64,000 nt of DNA from Neisseriales bacterium (GCA_008017155.1 SSGX01000014.1:1-64000); one strand, 5' to 3'. Counted from the first letter of the stretch, positions 35,056 through 45,660 are shown. Made by a program: numbers and translations. Notes: generated from the sequence alone by a model not told the origin.

Positions 35056-36216
35056 TTAATTCTCATTGTAAGTTTGTTTAAAATTAAAAACTCCAATACA
35101 CATAGGACTAATAATACTATTTGTTATAACATCACAGCTCTTCATGTCCATGCTACACTTCAAAATCTCAGGTTTAGCATTGCCGGATTTAGCGTTTGAT
35201 ATGAATATCCTATCTTTGTTAATGCTTAGACTTAATGGTGATACCAGATGTTCATTTGGCATATTGATACATGATATGGAATCTACTGTTGCGCATTTTT
35301 CTATGTAAGAATTTGGAGGATTTGAATGAGTACGATAATAACTATTATTATAGTATTTTGAATAATAAAATGCACTAAGAGTTTTGTTATCCGGGATACA
35401 ATTAAAATTACCATTAGCATCTACAAGACATTGAATTGCATTGCGAGGTGTGGTTCTACCACTGCCAGAATACTCGAAATCACTAATGTTAATATTCGGT
35501 GGGTTGTAGTAAAAAAACATTGGGTTTATGATATTGATTCTTGTCTCACCACAGCTATCAATATATCCTTGATTAGTAATATTACATCTAGTAACACCAC
35601 CACTTTCTCCTTCTTTATATGAGTTCACTATGTAAATGTAATTATTGATAACCAATATATCTTGAGGGGCATTTAATTTGGATAAGGCAATATGGCATTT
35701 ATAAGAGCCTTTATTTTCTCGACAACTAATCAATTGATTTGTAACATAATCGGTAACAAAAACAGTTTCAATGCTATCACTGACAGATTCCGAACTCATA
35801 AGGTTATTTCTTATATAAAAACCATCGTTGATTATCAAGGAGTTTTCAGAGTCATCATCGTTGGTATTGTTACTCTCTATATATACACTAACCACATTTT
35901 CATCAAAATTAATTTTAAAACTATCTGGTTCTATATTAGACTTGTCATTTGATAAATTTGCATTTTCTGATTCTGAAACTCGTCGCAAATAATTGATTCC
36001 ATCTTCTAGGGATTTATTATCATTTTTTCCGGCGGCTGTAAAATTAACCGAGAAAATAGAACTATCAGATTGGGTCTGTCTGCTTTTATGAAGTTGAATA
36101 TTTTTATCTATATTACTATTATTGGTATCTAGATTTGTCTGAGGTGCCATACTATAGCAGATGCATGCTACAACGATACAAACAATAAATATCTTATACT
36201 TCTTATTTGGAGACAT
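35056..36216 (-). CDS. Exported Cys-containing beta-propeller-like protein
   Basis: An N-terminal hydrophobic segment (about residues 8-24) is a signal peptide or anchor. Asn/Ser-rich sequence to about residue 130 follows. The C-terminal half has repeats pairing a Cys-containing strand with an I-x-N strand, for example QDILVINNYIYIVNSY then GGVTRCNITNQGYIDSC, and later SLSINKDRIFISNAKSG then PEILKCSMDMKSC. This resembles YVTN/NHL-like propeller repeats with conserved Cys pairs. It is flanked by intergenic DNA and has no operon partners. Function unknown; a surface or periplasmic binding role is inferred. Confidence 0.7.
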   Translation of the reverse strand: MSPNKKYKIFIVCIVVACICYSMAPQTNLDTNNSNIDKNIQLHKSRQTQSDSSIFSVNFTAAGKNDNKSLEDGINYLRRVSESENANLSNDKSNIEPDSFKINFDENVVSVYIESNNTNDDDSENSLIINDGFYIRNNLMSSESVSDSIETVFVTDYVTNQLISCRENKGSYKCHIALSKLNAPQDILVINNYIYIVNSYKEGESGGVTRCNITNQGYIDSCGETRINIINPMFFYYNPPNINISDFEYSGSGRTTPRNAIQCLVDANGNFNCIPDNKTLSAFYYSKYYNNSYYRTHSNPPNSYIEKCATVDSISCINMPNEHLVSPLSLSINKDRIFISNAKSGNAKPEILKCSMDMKSCDVITNSIISPMCIGVFNFKQTYNEN

Positions 36217-36391
36217 TATATACCTTAAATATATTTTTATTATGATTAGACTTTTACCGTAAGTGTTTATATATCCTATTTAAGCAAAGAATTTTAGCAT
36301 GCTATCTAATTTTTTCAATAAACAAAACAGTTCATCTGATATAAGTAGCTTTAGTACATATTAATTTTATTGTAGAAGATGTGTGCGGTAA

Positions 36392-36400
36392 TGATAAAAT
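36392..36400 (+). promoter_or_regulatory. Extended -10 promoter candidate for EVE gene
   Basis: TGATAAAAT lies 29 bases before the ATG. TTGTAG lies 19 bases upstream of it. Confidence 0.5.
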
Positions 36401-36429
36401 TCTGATTACAAAATTTTTCAGGAATAGAT

Positions 36430-36897
36430 ATGCAATATTGGTTAATGAAGTCAGAGCCGGGAGAAGTTAGTATTGATGATTTGCAAAATATGCCCGAGCA
36501 AAAGGTAGAATGGTTTGGGATCAGAAATTATCAGGCACGAAACTTTATGCGCGATCAGATGAAGATCGGTGATTTGGCAATTTTCTGGCATTCTTCATGT
36601 AAAGAGCCTGGAATTTATGGCATCGTTGAGATTTGCTGTGATGCGCATCCAGATAGCTTTCAATTTGATCCAAATAGTGATTACTATGAGTCAAAATCTA
36701 CTACTGATAAAGCCGTTTGGTGGTGTGTGGATGTCAAATTTATCAAGAAAACTAGATATATTTCAATACAAGAATTACGGACTTATCCAGAGTTAGAGGG
36801 AATGCGTGTCTTACAAAAAGGTAACCGTCTTTCAATCACACCAGTAACTCCTGAAGAATGGCAGTTTATTGAGAAATTACTTGATAAAAACAATTAA
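36430..36897 (+). CDS. EVE-domain protein
   Basis: The 155-residue protein is a single EVE domain, beginning YWLMKSEPGEVSIDDL and continuing WFGIRNYQARNFMRDQMKIGDLAIFWHSSCKEPGIYGIVEI. EVE domains belong to the PUA-like fold and are thought to bind modified bases in DNA or RNA. Bacterial copies often stand near nucleotide or restriction genes; here the next gene is a DUF218 protein 25 bases downstream. The length is typical of the stand-alone family. Confidence 0.92.
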   Translation: MQYWLMKSEPGEVSIDDLQNMPEQKVEWFGIRNYQARNFMRDQMKIGDLAIFWHSSCKEPGIYGIVEICCDAHPDSFQFDPNSDYYESKSTTDKAVWWCVDVKFIKKTRYISIQELRTYPELEGMRVLQKGNRLSITPVTPEEWQFIEKLLDKNN

Positions 36898-36922
36898 ATC
36901 ATGACACCAATAAGGGTCATTT

Positions 36923-37996
36923 ATGTTTATTGAGAAAGTAATGTCAAGATTTACTCTAAGATTCATATTTTTTTGCCTGATATTGATAAAAGTTGAGGCT
37001 ATTAGTAATTATACTAAGCTAGAGCAGATCATCCCATTACAACAACAGGCAATTGCCTATTATAATTCTGGTGGCAGTTTTAAGACTTTTGAAAGTAGTG
37101 TTTATAGTGGCATAACCGTTAAGGGGAATCTGGAGCAGGCTATTGATAGCTTTAAAAAAGCATATGAAATCGCACCTGAGCGCTTAGATTTTATCTATTC
37201 AATTGCGTCGTTACAGGTTTTATCTGGTAATCTTGATGCAGCAGAAAGTACTTATCTTGGTATAGAAGAGAAAGCTCCCAACGATCTAGCCGTACTTACT
37301 TATGAAACTGCTTATGCTCTTATTTGGGGCGAGAGTGGTGAGTATTCATACTATGCCCAAAAGCTAGCACAATTGAAAAATCCAGATGTTAGTAAAATGC
37401 AGACTGCAATTCAGATAGCTGCAAATAGCTTCAATTTAAAAATCAACTACCAATTGCCATTAAGCTCAAAAGTGGAATCAGGCGTTGCAATTGTTATTCT
37501 TGGTTATGCACTTAATCCAGATGGGAGTATGGATAAGAAATTAATTGAGCGGTTAAAAGCTGGACTATTAGCAGCTAAAGCCTATCCTAATACGCCCTTG
37601 ATTGTTAGCGGTGGTGTAGCACAGAGTGGAGTTACTGAGGCTTATACCATGCAAAAGTGGCTTAAAATAAATGGCATTAGCCAAAATAGAATCATCATTG
37701 AAGATAAATCATTTGATACCTTAACTAATGCAATTAATACTATGCAAATATTGCAAGAGAAGCACCTAGATAAAGTAATTTTGGTTTCATCAGCTAATCA
37801 TATCAGAAGAGCTACTGCGCTATTTCAGGAGGTGGCTACGGTTGATAATTTAAGTGTCAAAGTGATTGATACCCTTGCCGCTCAAGACAAAAATGAATTA
37901 ACTAGGTTAGCCCCAAATGAGATAGAAAAAGCTTTAATTATTCGTGATACCTTGCGTGCTGCTGGGTTATGGGCATTGCCAGGTATGGTACGTTAG
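36923..37996 (+). CDS. YdcF/DUF218 protein with TPR-like N-terminal region
   Basis: An N-terminal signal or anchor (about residues 9-26) is followed by TPR-like helices (LEQAIDSFKKAYEIAPERLDFIYSIASL, and the next LGIEEKAPNDLAVLTYETAY). The C-terminal half is a DUF218/YdcF domain: VAIVILGYALNPDGSMDKKLIERL, NTPLIVSGGVAQSGVTEAYTMQKWL and VILVSSANHIRRATALF. DUF218 proteins (ElyC/SanA-type) act in the envelope, in some cases in peptidoglycan-precursor lipid metabolism. AAGGGT precedes the ATG; an internal ATG at 36941 is possible. nadE begins 18 bases after the stop. Confidence 0.85.
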   Translation: MFIEKVMSRFTLRFIFFCLILIKVEAISNYTKLEQIIPLQQQAIAYYNSGGSFKTFESSVYSGITVKGNLEQAIDSFKKAYEIAPERLDFIYSIASLQVLSGNLDAAESTYLGIEEKAPNDLAVLTYETAYALIWGESGEYSYYAQKLAQLKNPDVSKMQTAIQIAANSFNLKINYQLPLSSKVESGVAIVILGYALNPDGSMDKKLIERLKAGLLAAKAYPNTPLIVSGGVAQSGVTEAYTMQKWLKINGISQNRIIIEDKSFDTLTNAINTMQILQEKHLDKVILVSSANHIRRATALFQEVATVDNLSVKVIDTLAAQDKNELTRLAPNEIEKALIIRDTLRAAGLWALPGMVR

Positions 37997-38013
37997 ATAA
38001 TGGAAAGATAAAT

Positions 38014-39630
38014 ATGCACAAACAAAATACTTTGAAAATAGCTTCTTATCAGATGAACGCAATTGTTGGTGATTTGATTGGGAATATGGATAAGCTGATT
38101 AACCAGATAAATCTGGCAATAGAGCGAAAAGCCGATATATTTATTGCCCCTGAGTTAGCCATTAGTGGTTACCCACCAGAAGACCTGCTCTTACGAGAGA
38201 GTTTTTATCAGAGCTGCCATAAACAGCTGGAACGTATTCTTCAAATTGATAGGATAACTATGCTTATTGGCTGTCCATATCGGATTGGTGCGGATAACTT
38301 CAATAGCCTGTTTGTCATTCGTGATGGTAATATAATTGGGCGTTATGACAAAATGTTATTGCCTAATTATGGTGTTTTTGATGAGTGCCGCTATTTTACT
38401 CCTGGAGTTAGTCCACTGATATTTGAAGTTAATCAGATTAAATGCGGGGTAGTAATTTGCGAAGATATGTGGGATAGCGTTCCCATCGCCGAAGCTAAAG
38501 AAAGTGGAGCAGAACTGGTTTTAATTGCAAATGCTTCTCCTTTTGAAACTGGCAAACATCAAGAACGTTTGCAGATTGCCAAATATCGAGTTGAAGAAAA
38601 CCAAATTCCGTTAGTGTATGTTAATCAAGTTGGTGGACAGGATGAATTGATTTTTGATGGCGCTTCATTTGCTAAGAATAAAGATGGTAATGTGGTTTAT
38701 CAAGAAACCGCATTTGCTGAGAACTTAGCTTTCCTAAATTTTATGGATGGTGATATTCAGAGAGCTGAAATAAATCAGTATCCAGAAAATGAAGCGGCAA
38801 TTTATAATGGTTTAAAGCTTGCTTTACATGATTATATTAATAAAAATGGTTTTAAAGGCGTAGTCTTGGGGCTATCTGGTGGGATTGATTCGGCTCTAAC
38901 TTTGGCAATTGCGGTTGATGCATTGGGAGCTGATCGGGTAATGGCGGTGATGATGCCATCTCAATATACTGCGGGAATAAGTGTTGATGATTCGCGGGAA
39001 ATGGTAGATATTTTAAAAGTAAGATATGAAGAAATAGCTATCAAGCCATTATTTGATGGTTTTTGTAATTCCCTTGAAACAATATTTGAAGGCTTAGCTA
39101 CTGATACAACCGAAGAAAACCTTCAGGCTAGGATTCGTGGTAATCTTCTAATGGCAATTTCCAATAAATTTGGTTATCTGGTTGTAACTACTGGCAATAA
39201 ATCTGAAATGACTACCGGGTACGCTACTTTGTATGGTGATATGGCTGGTGGTTTTGCTTTACTCAAGGATATTACAAAGACTCAGGTATATCAATTATCA
39301 CGCTGGCGTAATACGCAGGGCTATGTTATTCCTGAACGAATTATTACTCGTGCACCTAGTGCCGAACTTCGTGATAATCAATGTGATCAGGATTCCTTGC
39401 CTGAATATGATATTCTGGATAAGATTTTGGTTGATTTAGTTGAAAACAGATTATCAACTGAAGAAATAATTGCTAAAGCTTACGCTAATACTGATGATGT
39501 GCATAAAGTAGCACATTTGTTAAAGATTAATGAATACAAACGGCGGCAGGCGGCAGTAGGTCCAAAAGTTTCACGAAGTGCTTTTGCCAAGGATTGGCGC
39601 TATCCGAATACGAATAAGTTTCGGTTTTAA
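38014..39630 (+). CDS. nadE: Glutamine-dependent NAD+ synthetase
   Basis: The N-terminal nitrilase-type glutaminase has its nucleophile Cys149 in GVVICEDMWDS, with the Glu region APELAISGYPPEDLL and Lys in YDKMLLPN. The C-terminal synthetase has the PP-loop LGLSGGIDSALTLAI and TTGNKSEMTTGYATLYGD. It converts nicotinate adenine dinucleotide to NAD+, using ammonia channelled from glutamine. I prefer the ATG at 38014 (after GGAAAG); the longer frame from 37969 would overlap the previous gene. The 538-residue length agrees with two-domain bacterial NadE. Confidence 0.96.
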   Translation: MHKQNTLKIASYQMNAIVGDLIGNMDKLINQINLAIERKADIFIAPELAISGYPPEDLLLRESFYQSCHKQLERILQIDRITMLIGCPYRIGADNFNSLFVIRDGNIIGRYDKMLLPNYGVFDECRYFTPGVSPLIFEVNQIKCGVVICEDMWDSVPIAEAKESGAELVLIANASPFETGKHQERLQIAKYRVEENQIPLVYVNQVGGQDELIFDGASFAKNKDGNVVYQETAFAENLAFLNFMDGDIQRAEINQYPENEAAIYNGLKLALHDYINKNGFKGVVLGLSGGIDSALTLAIAVDALGADRVMAVMMPSQYTAGISVDDSREMVDILKVRYEEIAIKPLFDGFCNSLETIFEGLATDTTEENLQARIRGNLLMAISNKFGYLVVTTGNKSEMTTGYATLYGDMAGGFALLKDITKTQVYQLSRWRNTQGYVIPERIITRAPSAELRDNQCDQDSLPEYDILDKILVDLVENRLSTEEIIAKAYANTDDVHKVAHLLKINEYKRRQAAVGPKVSRSAFAKDWRYPNTNKFRF

Positions 39631-39753
39631 AAGAATTTTTTACTGGTGATTGAAATTTTATTTTAAATCCCTATCTATTTTCAAGTATTATTTTTTAGTT
39701 AAAGTAGGTTGATAAAGCCTTAATGCTTAATATTAATTGTGACGGAGTTAACT

Positions 39754-41169
39754 ATGAAAAAATTTCTTGTTCTTGCTATTCTTGCTGGGGTAGTCTCATT
39801 TACCCCAGAGTATTCATTTGCAGCAACCAGCTCGCTTAGTCAAAGTATGCCAGATTTTTCTGGAATCTATGATAGTGTTGGTAAATCAGTTGTAAATATC
39901 AATGTGACACAGGTGGTTCAGCCACAAAATTCATTTGGTAGTACTGGTGACCCAATGTTTGATTATTTTTTCAAGCGTATGTTACCACCTCAGCAGCAAA
40001 AATATAAGCAGCGCGGCTTAGGTTCAGGATTTGTAATTTCCTCGGATGGGTATATCTTAACTAATGCACATGTGGTTGCTAATGCGGATACGGTAACAGT
40101 TAAATTAAGTGATAAGCGTGAATTTAAGGCAAAAGTGGTTGGTTATGACTTATCAACAGACGTTGCCGTTGTCAAAATAGCAGCAAGTGGATTACCAGCG
40201 GTGAAGATTGGTGACCCAAATCAGCTAAAACCGGGGAACTGGGTACTTGCGATTGGTTCGCCATTTGGACTTGAAAATACCATTACTCAGGGTATAGTTT
40301 CGGCGCTTTCGCGGAATTTACCGGATGATAGCACGGTGCCGTTTATCCAGTCTGATGTACCGATAAATCCGGGCAATTCTGGTGGACCATTGATTAATCT
40401 AGATGGTGAAGTAGTTGGTATCAATTCGCAAATCTATAGTAAAAGTGGCGGCTATATGGGAATCTCTTTCTCAATTCCAATTGACTATGCGATGAGAATT
40501 GCTAATCAATTAAAAGCAACTGGTAAAGTCGTACACGGACGTTTGGGAATTGCGGTACAACCAGTTACTGATGAATTGGCTGCTTCGTTTGGTTTAAGTA
40601 AGGCAACTGGTGCATTGGTAAATGGAGTTGATGCTGGGTCAGCTGCGGAGAAAGCTGGCATTCAAGTAGGCGATGTAATTCTTAAAGTTAATGGTCAGGA
40701 TGTTACTGATACGGCTATATTGCCACAGGTAGTAAGTAATCTTGGTCCAGATAAGCAGGTTGATCTTGTAGTATGGCGCAATAATAAGACAATCAATATC
40801 ACGGCAACCACTATGGCAGCTCCAGATGCGAATAATGGTAGTGCTCCAGTTGCCAATAACTCCAAACAGCCAAAACAGATTGATAAATTAGGGCTTGTTA
40901 TAAGTCAGTTATCAAGTAGTCAATTAAAGCAGCTAGGAAATAAATTATCCGGTGGGGTGGTGGTCCAATCAGTAAATGGCGATGCTCAATTTGCCGGGAT
41001 CTCACCGGGTGATATTATCATTGGGGTAGCTAATGCTCCAGTTACTTCGGTTGATCAATTATTAAAAATTGTTGCTCGCTATCAAAGTGGACAAACAATT
41101 GCACTAAAAATTCTACGTACTGATGGACAACAATGGGCAACAATATTTGTTCCTCTCACAGTCAAATAG
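39754..41169 (+). CDS. Do/DegQ-family periplasmic serine protease
   Basis: A signal peptide (residues 1-24, ending FAA) leads into a trypsin-like domain with the triad His106 (TNAHVV), Asp136 (TDVAVVKI) and Ser209 (NPGNSGGPL). Two PDZ domains follow: GRLGIAVQPVTDELAASFGL..., and GLVISQLSSSQLKQLGNKLSGG. This is the DegP/DegQ/MucD architecture that degrades misfolded periplasmic proteins. The ATG at 39754 is chosen over a GTG at 39739 because GACGGAG is placed for it. Upstream of lepA it is separated by a terminator. Confidence 0.95.
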   Translation: MKKFLVLAILAGVVSFTPEYSFAATSSLSQSMPDFSGIYDSVGKSVVNINVTQVVQPQNSFGSTGDPMFDYFFKRMLPPQQQKYKQRGLGSGFVISSDGYILTNAHVVANADTVTVKLSDKREFKAKVVGYDLSTDVAVVKIAASGLPAVKIGDPNQLKPGNWVLAIGSPFGLENTITQGIVSALSRNLPDDSTVPFIQSDVPINPGNSGGPLINLDGEVVGINSQIYSKSGGYMGISFSIPIDYAMRIANQLKATGKVVHGRLGIAVQPVTDELAASFGLSKATGALVNGVDAGSAAEKAGIQVGDVILKVNGQDVTDTAILPQVVSNLGPDKQVDLVVWRNNKTINITATTMAAPDANNGSAPVANNSKQPKQIDKLGLVISQLSSSQLKQLGNKLSGGVVVQSVNGDAQFAGISPGDIIIGVANAPVTSVDQLLKIVARYQSGQTIALKILRTDGQQWATIFVPLTVK

Positions 41170-41183
41170 TATTTTTAAAATTA

Positions 41184-41208
41184 GGCGGGCATTGCCCGCT
41201 ATTTTTTT
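41184..41208 (+). terminator. Terminator of the Do-type protease gene
   Basis: GCGGGC / GCCCGC stem with loop ATT, plus a wobble pair at the base, then seven T. It overlaps the -35 region of the lepA promoter. Confidence 0.85.
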
Positions 41209-41224
41209 GTCATGTTAAAGACTA

Positions 41225-41233
41225 TGTTATAAT
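41225..41233 (+). promoter_or_regulatory. lepA promoter with extended -10
   Basis: TGTTATAAT lies 35 bases before the lepA ATG. TTGTCA stands 15 bases upstream, a short but usable -35 spacing. Confidence 0.6.
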
Positions 41234-41268
41234 CTTCATATTTTTCTGCAAATTTATTTTAGGTATTT

Positions 41269-43056
41269 ATGAAACATATTCGAAATTTCTCCATTATTGC
41301 GCATATTGACCATGGTAAATCAACCTTAGCCGACCGCTTCATTGAGTTTTGTGGTGGATTAGATAAGCGTGAGATGGATAGTCAGGTTCTTGACTCAATG
41401 GATATTGAAAAGGAACGTGGTATTACAATTAAAGCCCAGACAGCAGCGCTTCAGTATAAAGCTCTCGATGGTAATATTTATAATCTTAATCTGATTGATA
41501 CTCCTGGGCATGTCGATTTTTCGTATGAAGTTTCACGCTCTTTATCTGCTTGTGAAGGTGCGCTACTGGTTGTAGATGCCTCACAGGGCGTTGAAGCACA
41601 AACAGTAGCCAACTGCTACACCGCAATCGATCTTGGTGTCGAAGTTTTACCGGTTTTAAATAAAATTGATTTACCGTCTGCTGAGCCAGAGCGGGTAGCT
41701 CAGGAAATTGAAGATATTATTGGGCTTGATGCTACTGATGCCGTTCATTGTTCGGCGAAGACTGGCGTTGGCTTACAGGAAGTATTAGAATTAGTAGTTG
41801 CTAAGATCCCTGCGCCTAAAGGTAATCCAGATCAACCTTTAAAAGCCTTAATTATTGATTCATGGTTTGATAATTATGTTGGCGTGGTTATGCTGGTTCG
41901 AGTTGTTGATGGACAATTAAAACCAAAAGATAAAATCAAATTTATGAGTAATAAAGCCGTCTTCCTGTGTGAGCAGGTGGGAGTATTTACACCAAAATCA
42001 GTACAAAAAACAGCATTATCTGCTGGAGAAGTAGGGTTTGTTATTGCCGGGATTAAAGAATTGCAATACGCCAAAGTTGGTGATACGATTACACTAGACT
42101 CAAACTCTGCAACCGAAGCCTTACCCGGCTTTAAACAGATCCAGCCAAAAGTTTTTGCTGGACTTTATCCGGTTGAATCACATGATTATGAGGCCTTGCG
42201 TGATTCTTTAGAGAAGTTAAAACTAAATGATGCTTCGCTAAATTTTGAACCAGAAGTTTCGCAGGCGCTTGGTTTTGGTTTCCGCTGTGGATTTTTGGGC
42301 TTACTTCATTTGGAAATCGTCCAAGAGCGTTTAGAGCGTGAATTTGATATGGATTTGATAACAACTGCACCAACGGTTGTTTATCAAGTTGTTGAAAAAA
42401 CTGGTGAAGTTATTTCTGTTGAAAATCCAGCAAAATTACCAGATCCAAGTCGCATACAAGAAGTACGTGAACCAATTATTACCTCTAATATTCTTGTTCC
42501 TAATGATTATGTCGGTGCTGTAATTACCCTATGTACGCAAAAGCGTGGGGTCCAGTTAAACATGCAATACATGGGACGGCAAGTAATGCTTACCTATGAA
42601 ATGCCGCTAAATGAAGTAGTTCTTGATTTCTTTGATAAACTTAAATCAGTTTCTCGTGGCTATGCTTCATTTGATTATGAATTTAAGGAATTTCGCGTAT
42701 CTGATTTGGTAAAACTGGACGTTCTGGTTAATGGCGAGCGAGTAGATGCGTTATCGCTAATTGTCCATCGGGCAAATTCCCAGTATCGTGGGCGTGAGTT
42801 GGTTGCCAAATTACGTGAATTAATTCCGCGCCAAATGTTTGATATTGCAATTCAGGCTGCAATTGGCTCCCATATTATCGCGCGTGAAACGGTTAAAGCG
42901 ATGCGGAAAAATGTCCTTGCCAAATGTTATGGTGGCGATATTACGCGTAAGAAAAAGCTGCTTGAGAAACAGAAAGCTGGTAAGAAACGGATGAAACAGG
43001 TTGGTAATGTCGAAATTCCACAAACTGCCTTTCTAGCAATCCTACAAGTTGAATAA
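41269..43056 (+). CDS. lepA: Elongation factor 4 (LepA)
   Basis: The GTPase motifs are all visible: [10 protein letters not shown] (G1), DTPGHVDF (G3) and [10 protein letters not shown] (G4). The family-specific C-terminal region has [31 protein letters not shown]. LepA binds ribosomes and affects initiation or back-translocation under stress. The 595-residue length is standard. In many bacteria lepA is followed by lepB (signal peptidase I); here the next gene is a lipoprotein, so the usual neighbour is missing. Confidence 0.98.
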   Translation: MKHIRNFSIIAHIDHGKSTLADRFIEFCGGLDKREMDSQVLDSMDIEKERGITIKAQTAALQYKALDGNIYNLNLIDTPGHVDFSYEVSRSLSACEGALLVVDASQGVEAQTVANCYTAIDLGVEVLPVLNKIDLPSAEPERVAQEIEDIIGLDATDAVHCSAKTGVGLQEVLELVVAKIPAPKGNPDQPLKALIIDSWFDNYVGVVMLVRVVDGQLKPKDKIKFMSNKAVFLCEQVGVFTPKSVQKTALSAGEVGFVIAGIKELQYAKVGDTITLDSNSATEALPGFKQIQPKVFAGLYPVESHDYEALRDSLEKLKLNDASLNFEPEVSQALGFGFRCGFLGLLHLEIVQERLEREFDMDLITTAPTVVYQVVEKTGEVISVENPAKLPDPSRIQEVREPIITSNILVPNDYVGAVITLCTQKRGVQLNMQYMGRQVMLTYEMPLNEVVLDFFDKLKSVSRGYASFDYEFKEFRVSDLVKLDVLVNGERVDALSLIVHRANSQYRGRELVAKLRELIPRQMFDIAIQAAIGSHIIARETVKAMRKNVLAKCYGGDITRKKKLLEKQKAGKKRMKQVGNVEIPQTAFLAILQVE

Positions 43057-43080
43057 ACAGCAATAGTTAATGATTAACTC

Positions 43081-43089
43081 TGATAAAAT
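43081..43089 (+). promoter_or_regulatory. Extended -10 promoter candidate for Ig-repeat lipoprotein
   Basis: TGATAAAAT lies 45 bases before the ATG of the lipoprotein gene. Confidence 0.45.
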
Positions 43090-43134
43090 ATTTGAAGGGT
43101 TATTCTTAATACAAAATCAAATGGGGTATTTTTT

Positions 43135-45660
43135 ATGTGGCAGTTATTTAAAGTTGGACGAAGATTATTAGTATTTATAGGTTTGACTTTAACTATCTTG
43201 TCTTTAGTTTCCTGTAATGGTGCTGGTGGTAGTTCGGCTTCTAGTTCGTCACCAACACCTACGCCAACACCAACGCCAACGCCAACGCCAACACCAAGTC
43301 CAGTAATTGTTGCGGGACAACTTTATTTTAATCTAACCTCATTGTCGCTTAATCGTGGTGAAACTGCCACAGTTCAATTAAATTTGGTTAATAGTCAGAA
43401 TGTAACAAATTTACAGGCTACTATTTTATCTTCAAATTCGGGAATTATATCTGTAACATCTGGAAGTTGTAATTTGAGTTCAGCAATTCCAAGTTGTACG
43501 GTTACTGTAGTTGCAAATCAATCAGGTTCCACAAACATTTATGCTTCTGCAACAGGATATTCTAGTCCATATTTGTTGATTAATGTTCCCGTACAAGCTG
43601 GATCAATTGCTTTTAATATCAGTTCTTTATCTATTAACCTGTCGGAAAGTGCAACAGTTAATTTAACCTTAAATAATAGTGGTGGAGTAACTTCAGTTCC
43701 AGTTGTCTTTAGTTCTTCGCCTTCTGGAATTATTAGTACTACTCCATCAACATGTACATTGTCCACAACAAATAATGTTTGCTCGGTTCAGATTAATGGT
43801 TTACAGTTAGGAACAGCAACTTTAAATGCTACTGCAGAAGGATATACAATAACGCCGATATTAGCAAACGTTATCATGCCATCAACGAGTCTTGTAGCAT
43901 TTTCTTCTGTTCCAACCTCTTTAGTATCTGGTGAATCATTCACTACCGTTATGTATTTGAATAGTAGTGGGGCAGTATCTAGTTTACCTGTAGCTCTTAC
44001 TTCTACAAGTAGCTCTGTAGTTAGTGTTAATCCTCAGTCATGCACGTTATCAACAGCCTCTCCTTCTTGTAATGTTGTACTAACTGGAGGACAAACAGGG
44101 AATAGTACAATTGGTGCTTCGGTTAATGGTACCTTATACGAATCTTTTATCACTAGTGTTTCTCCTGCTGTGAATGATGTTTCATTTAATCCTAATTCTG
44201 CTAATATGTACCTCGGGCAGAGTGCTCAAATAGCAGTTCAGTTAAGTTATTCGGGCACGGTTGGATCTGTTCCTATCAATTTTTATAGTACAGAAAGTAA
44301 TATAGCTACCGTTTCGCCTTCAACTTGCCAGCTTTCTTCACTTAGCTCAAGTTGTAATATAACAGTTAGTGGTATTGGTGCAGGAAATGCTGTAATTTAT
44401 GCGAAAATTCAAGGAGAATCTGTAAATCAGACAGTGCCTGTCTCAGTTGAGCCTTTATCCGGTTGGAATAGCTTACCAAATACTCCACAAGTAAGTGGGC
44501 GATCTAATAATATTGGTGAAGCGCTTGATCAATATGGAAATATATATTTGTCTTATCAGACAAGTAATAGCTTGTATGTATATAGATATGATCCTTCTTT
44601 GGCTAGTTCTGCATGGCAACAAGTTGCAAGTAGCTTAAGCTCATCTTCACTATCTCCTTATTCTTCATTATATCTTTCTGGTGTGAATGATATATATTTG
44701 GGATATACTAGCAATGATCAGAGAGTGTATTCTCAGTACGCTTTACCAGATTCTGCAAGTTGGCAGCAAAGGGGTCCTTTGGTTTTGAACCTACCTTATG
44801 AACCCCAAACCCCTTGTTTAAGTCAGTTTCCTGATCGTACGGTAGATATGTTAGGTAGTTATGTTGCTTTAACAATACCTGGTGATAATCGCCCATATAT
44901 TGGCTTTCAAGATAATACTCTGATTGGTACCGATGTAAAAACCATGACAGTCGAGTCAACTACCTATACCTGTGTATCTTCAGGTTATAATGGTGGGGGA
45001 ATGCTTAGTATCTGGAATTATCTCGGTGCATCGACTTGGCTAGTTAATAATAAAATTTCTGCAGGATATGCTAGTCAGATTAAAATGGCAGTTACACCTA
45101 ATGGTGGTACTACATATCCAATTTACGTAGCATATGTTGATGCAGCAAATAATAATAGTGTTACTGTACAGCAGCGATCTAGTTCTATCAGTTCTTGGTC
45201 AGTTGTTGGTAGTGCAGGTATTAGTGGTGGGCAAGCAAATTTTATTAGTCTTGCAGTTAATAGTACAGGTACTCCTTACATAGCATATCAAGATGTTCCA
45301 AATAGTAGAAAGTTGATTATAAAAAACTATTCAGGTGGAAGTTGGCAAAATATTGGTGGAACTCAGATATCTGTTGGTACTGCAAGTTATATCTCACTTG
45401 CCATCCGAGAAAGTGATAATGTTCCATTTGTGGCTTATCAGGATTCTGGGGTAAACGATAGTATTATTGTGAAGTATTATGATACTACGACAAATTCATG
45501 GCTTGCTGTAGGTGATCCAATTGCTACTTATTTTGGTAATTATGGAGCCTATACAGCCCTACAGATATCTTCTGTTACAGGTCAGCCAATAGTTTCTTTT
45601 CAGGGAGGGACTCCAAGTACAGGTAACTCTAGCGCTAGCGTAATGTTCTATGTGCCATAG
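43135..45660 (+). CDS. Lipoprotein with Pro-Thr linker, four Ig-like repeats and beta-propeller-like C-terminus
   Basis: The signal peptide ends at LSLVSC with Cys27. Residues 40-56 are a Pro-Thr tandem repeat encoded by a hexanucleotide array. Four repeats of about 93 residues follow (from about 60 to 440), each with a pattern like FN..SL.L..GE.ATV.L.L..SG.V and a Cys pair (S.C.LS....C.V.V). The C-terminal 400 residues share LSGWNSLPNTPQVSGRSNN and FISLAVNSTGTPYIAYQD repeats, like a propeller. The convergent gene at 45786-47414 is a paralogue with one Ig repeat. Surface presentation of a binding head on a stalk is inferred. Confidence 0.8.
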   Translation: MWQLFKVGRRLLVFIGLTLTILSLVSCNGAGGSSASSSSPTPTPTPTPTPTPTPSPVIVAGQLYFNLTSLSLNRGETATVQLNLVNSQNVTNLQATILSSNSGIISVTSGSCNLSSAIPSCTVTVVANQSGSTNIYASATGYSSPYLLINVPVQAGSIAFNISSLSINLSESATVNLTLNNSGGVTSVPVVFSSSPSGIISTTPSTCTLSTTNNVCSVQINGLQLGTATLNATAEGYTITPILANVIMPSTSLVAFSSVPTSLVSGESFTTVMYLNSSGAVSSLPVALTSTSSSVVSVNPQSCTLSTASPSCNVVLTGGQTGNSTIGASVNGTLYESFITSVSPAVNDVSFNPNSANMYLGQSAQIAVQLSYSGTVGSVPINFYSTESNIATVSPSTCQLSSLSSSCNITVSGIGAGNAVIYAKIQGESVNQTVPVSVEPLSGWNSLPNTPQVSGRSNNIGEALDQYGNIYLSYQTSNSLYVYRYDPSLASSAWQQVASSLSSSSLSPYSSLYLSGVNDIYLGYTSNDQRVYSQYALPDSASWQQRGPLVLNLPYEPQTPCLSQFPDRTVDMLGSYVALTIPGDNRPYIGFQDNTLIGTDVKTMTVESTTYTCVSSGYNGGGMLSIWNYLGASTWLVNNKISAGYASQIKMAVTPNGGTTYPIYVAYVDAANNNSVTVQQRSSSISSWSVVGSAGISGGQANFISLAVNSTGTPYIAYQDVPNSRKLIIKNYSGGSWQNIGGTQISVGTASYISLAIRESDNVPFVAYQDSGVNDSIIVKYYDTTTNSWLAVGDPIATYFGNYGAYTALQISSVTGQPIVSFQGGTPSTGNSSASVMFYVP
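43252..43302 (+). repeat. Hexanucleotide repeat coding for Pro-Thr linker
   Basis: CCAACG/CCAACA units repeat in frame and encode alternating Pro-Thr. Changes in copy number would alter linker length without shifting the frame. Confidence 0.85.
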
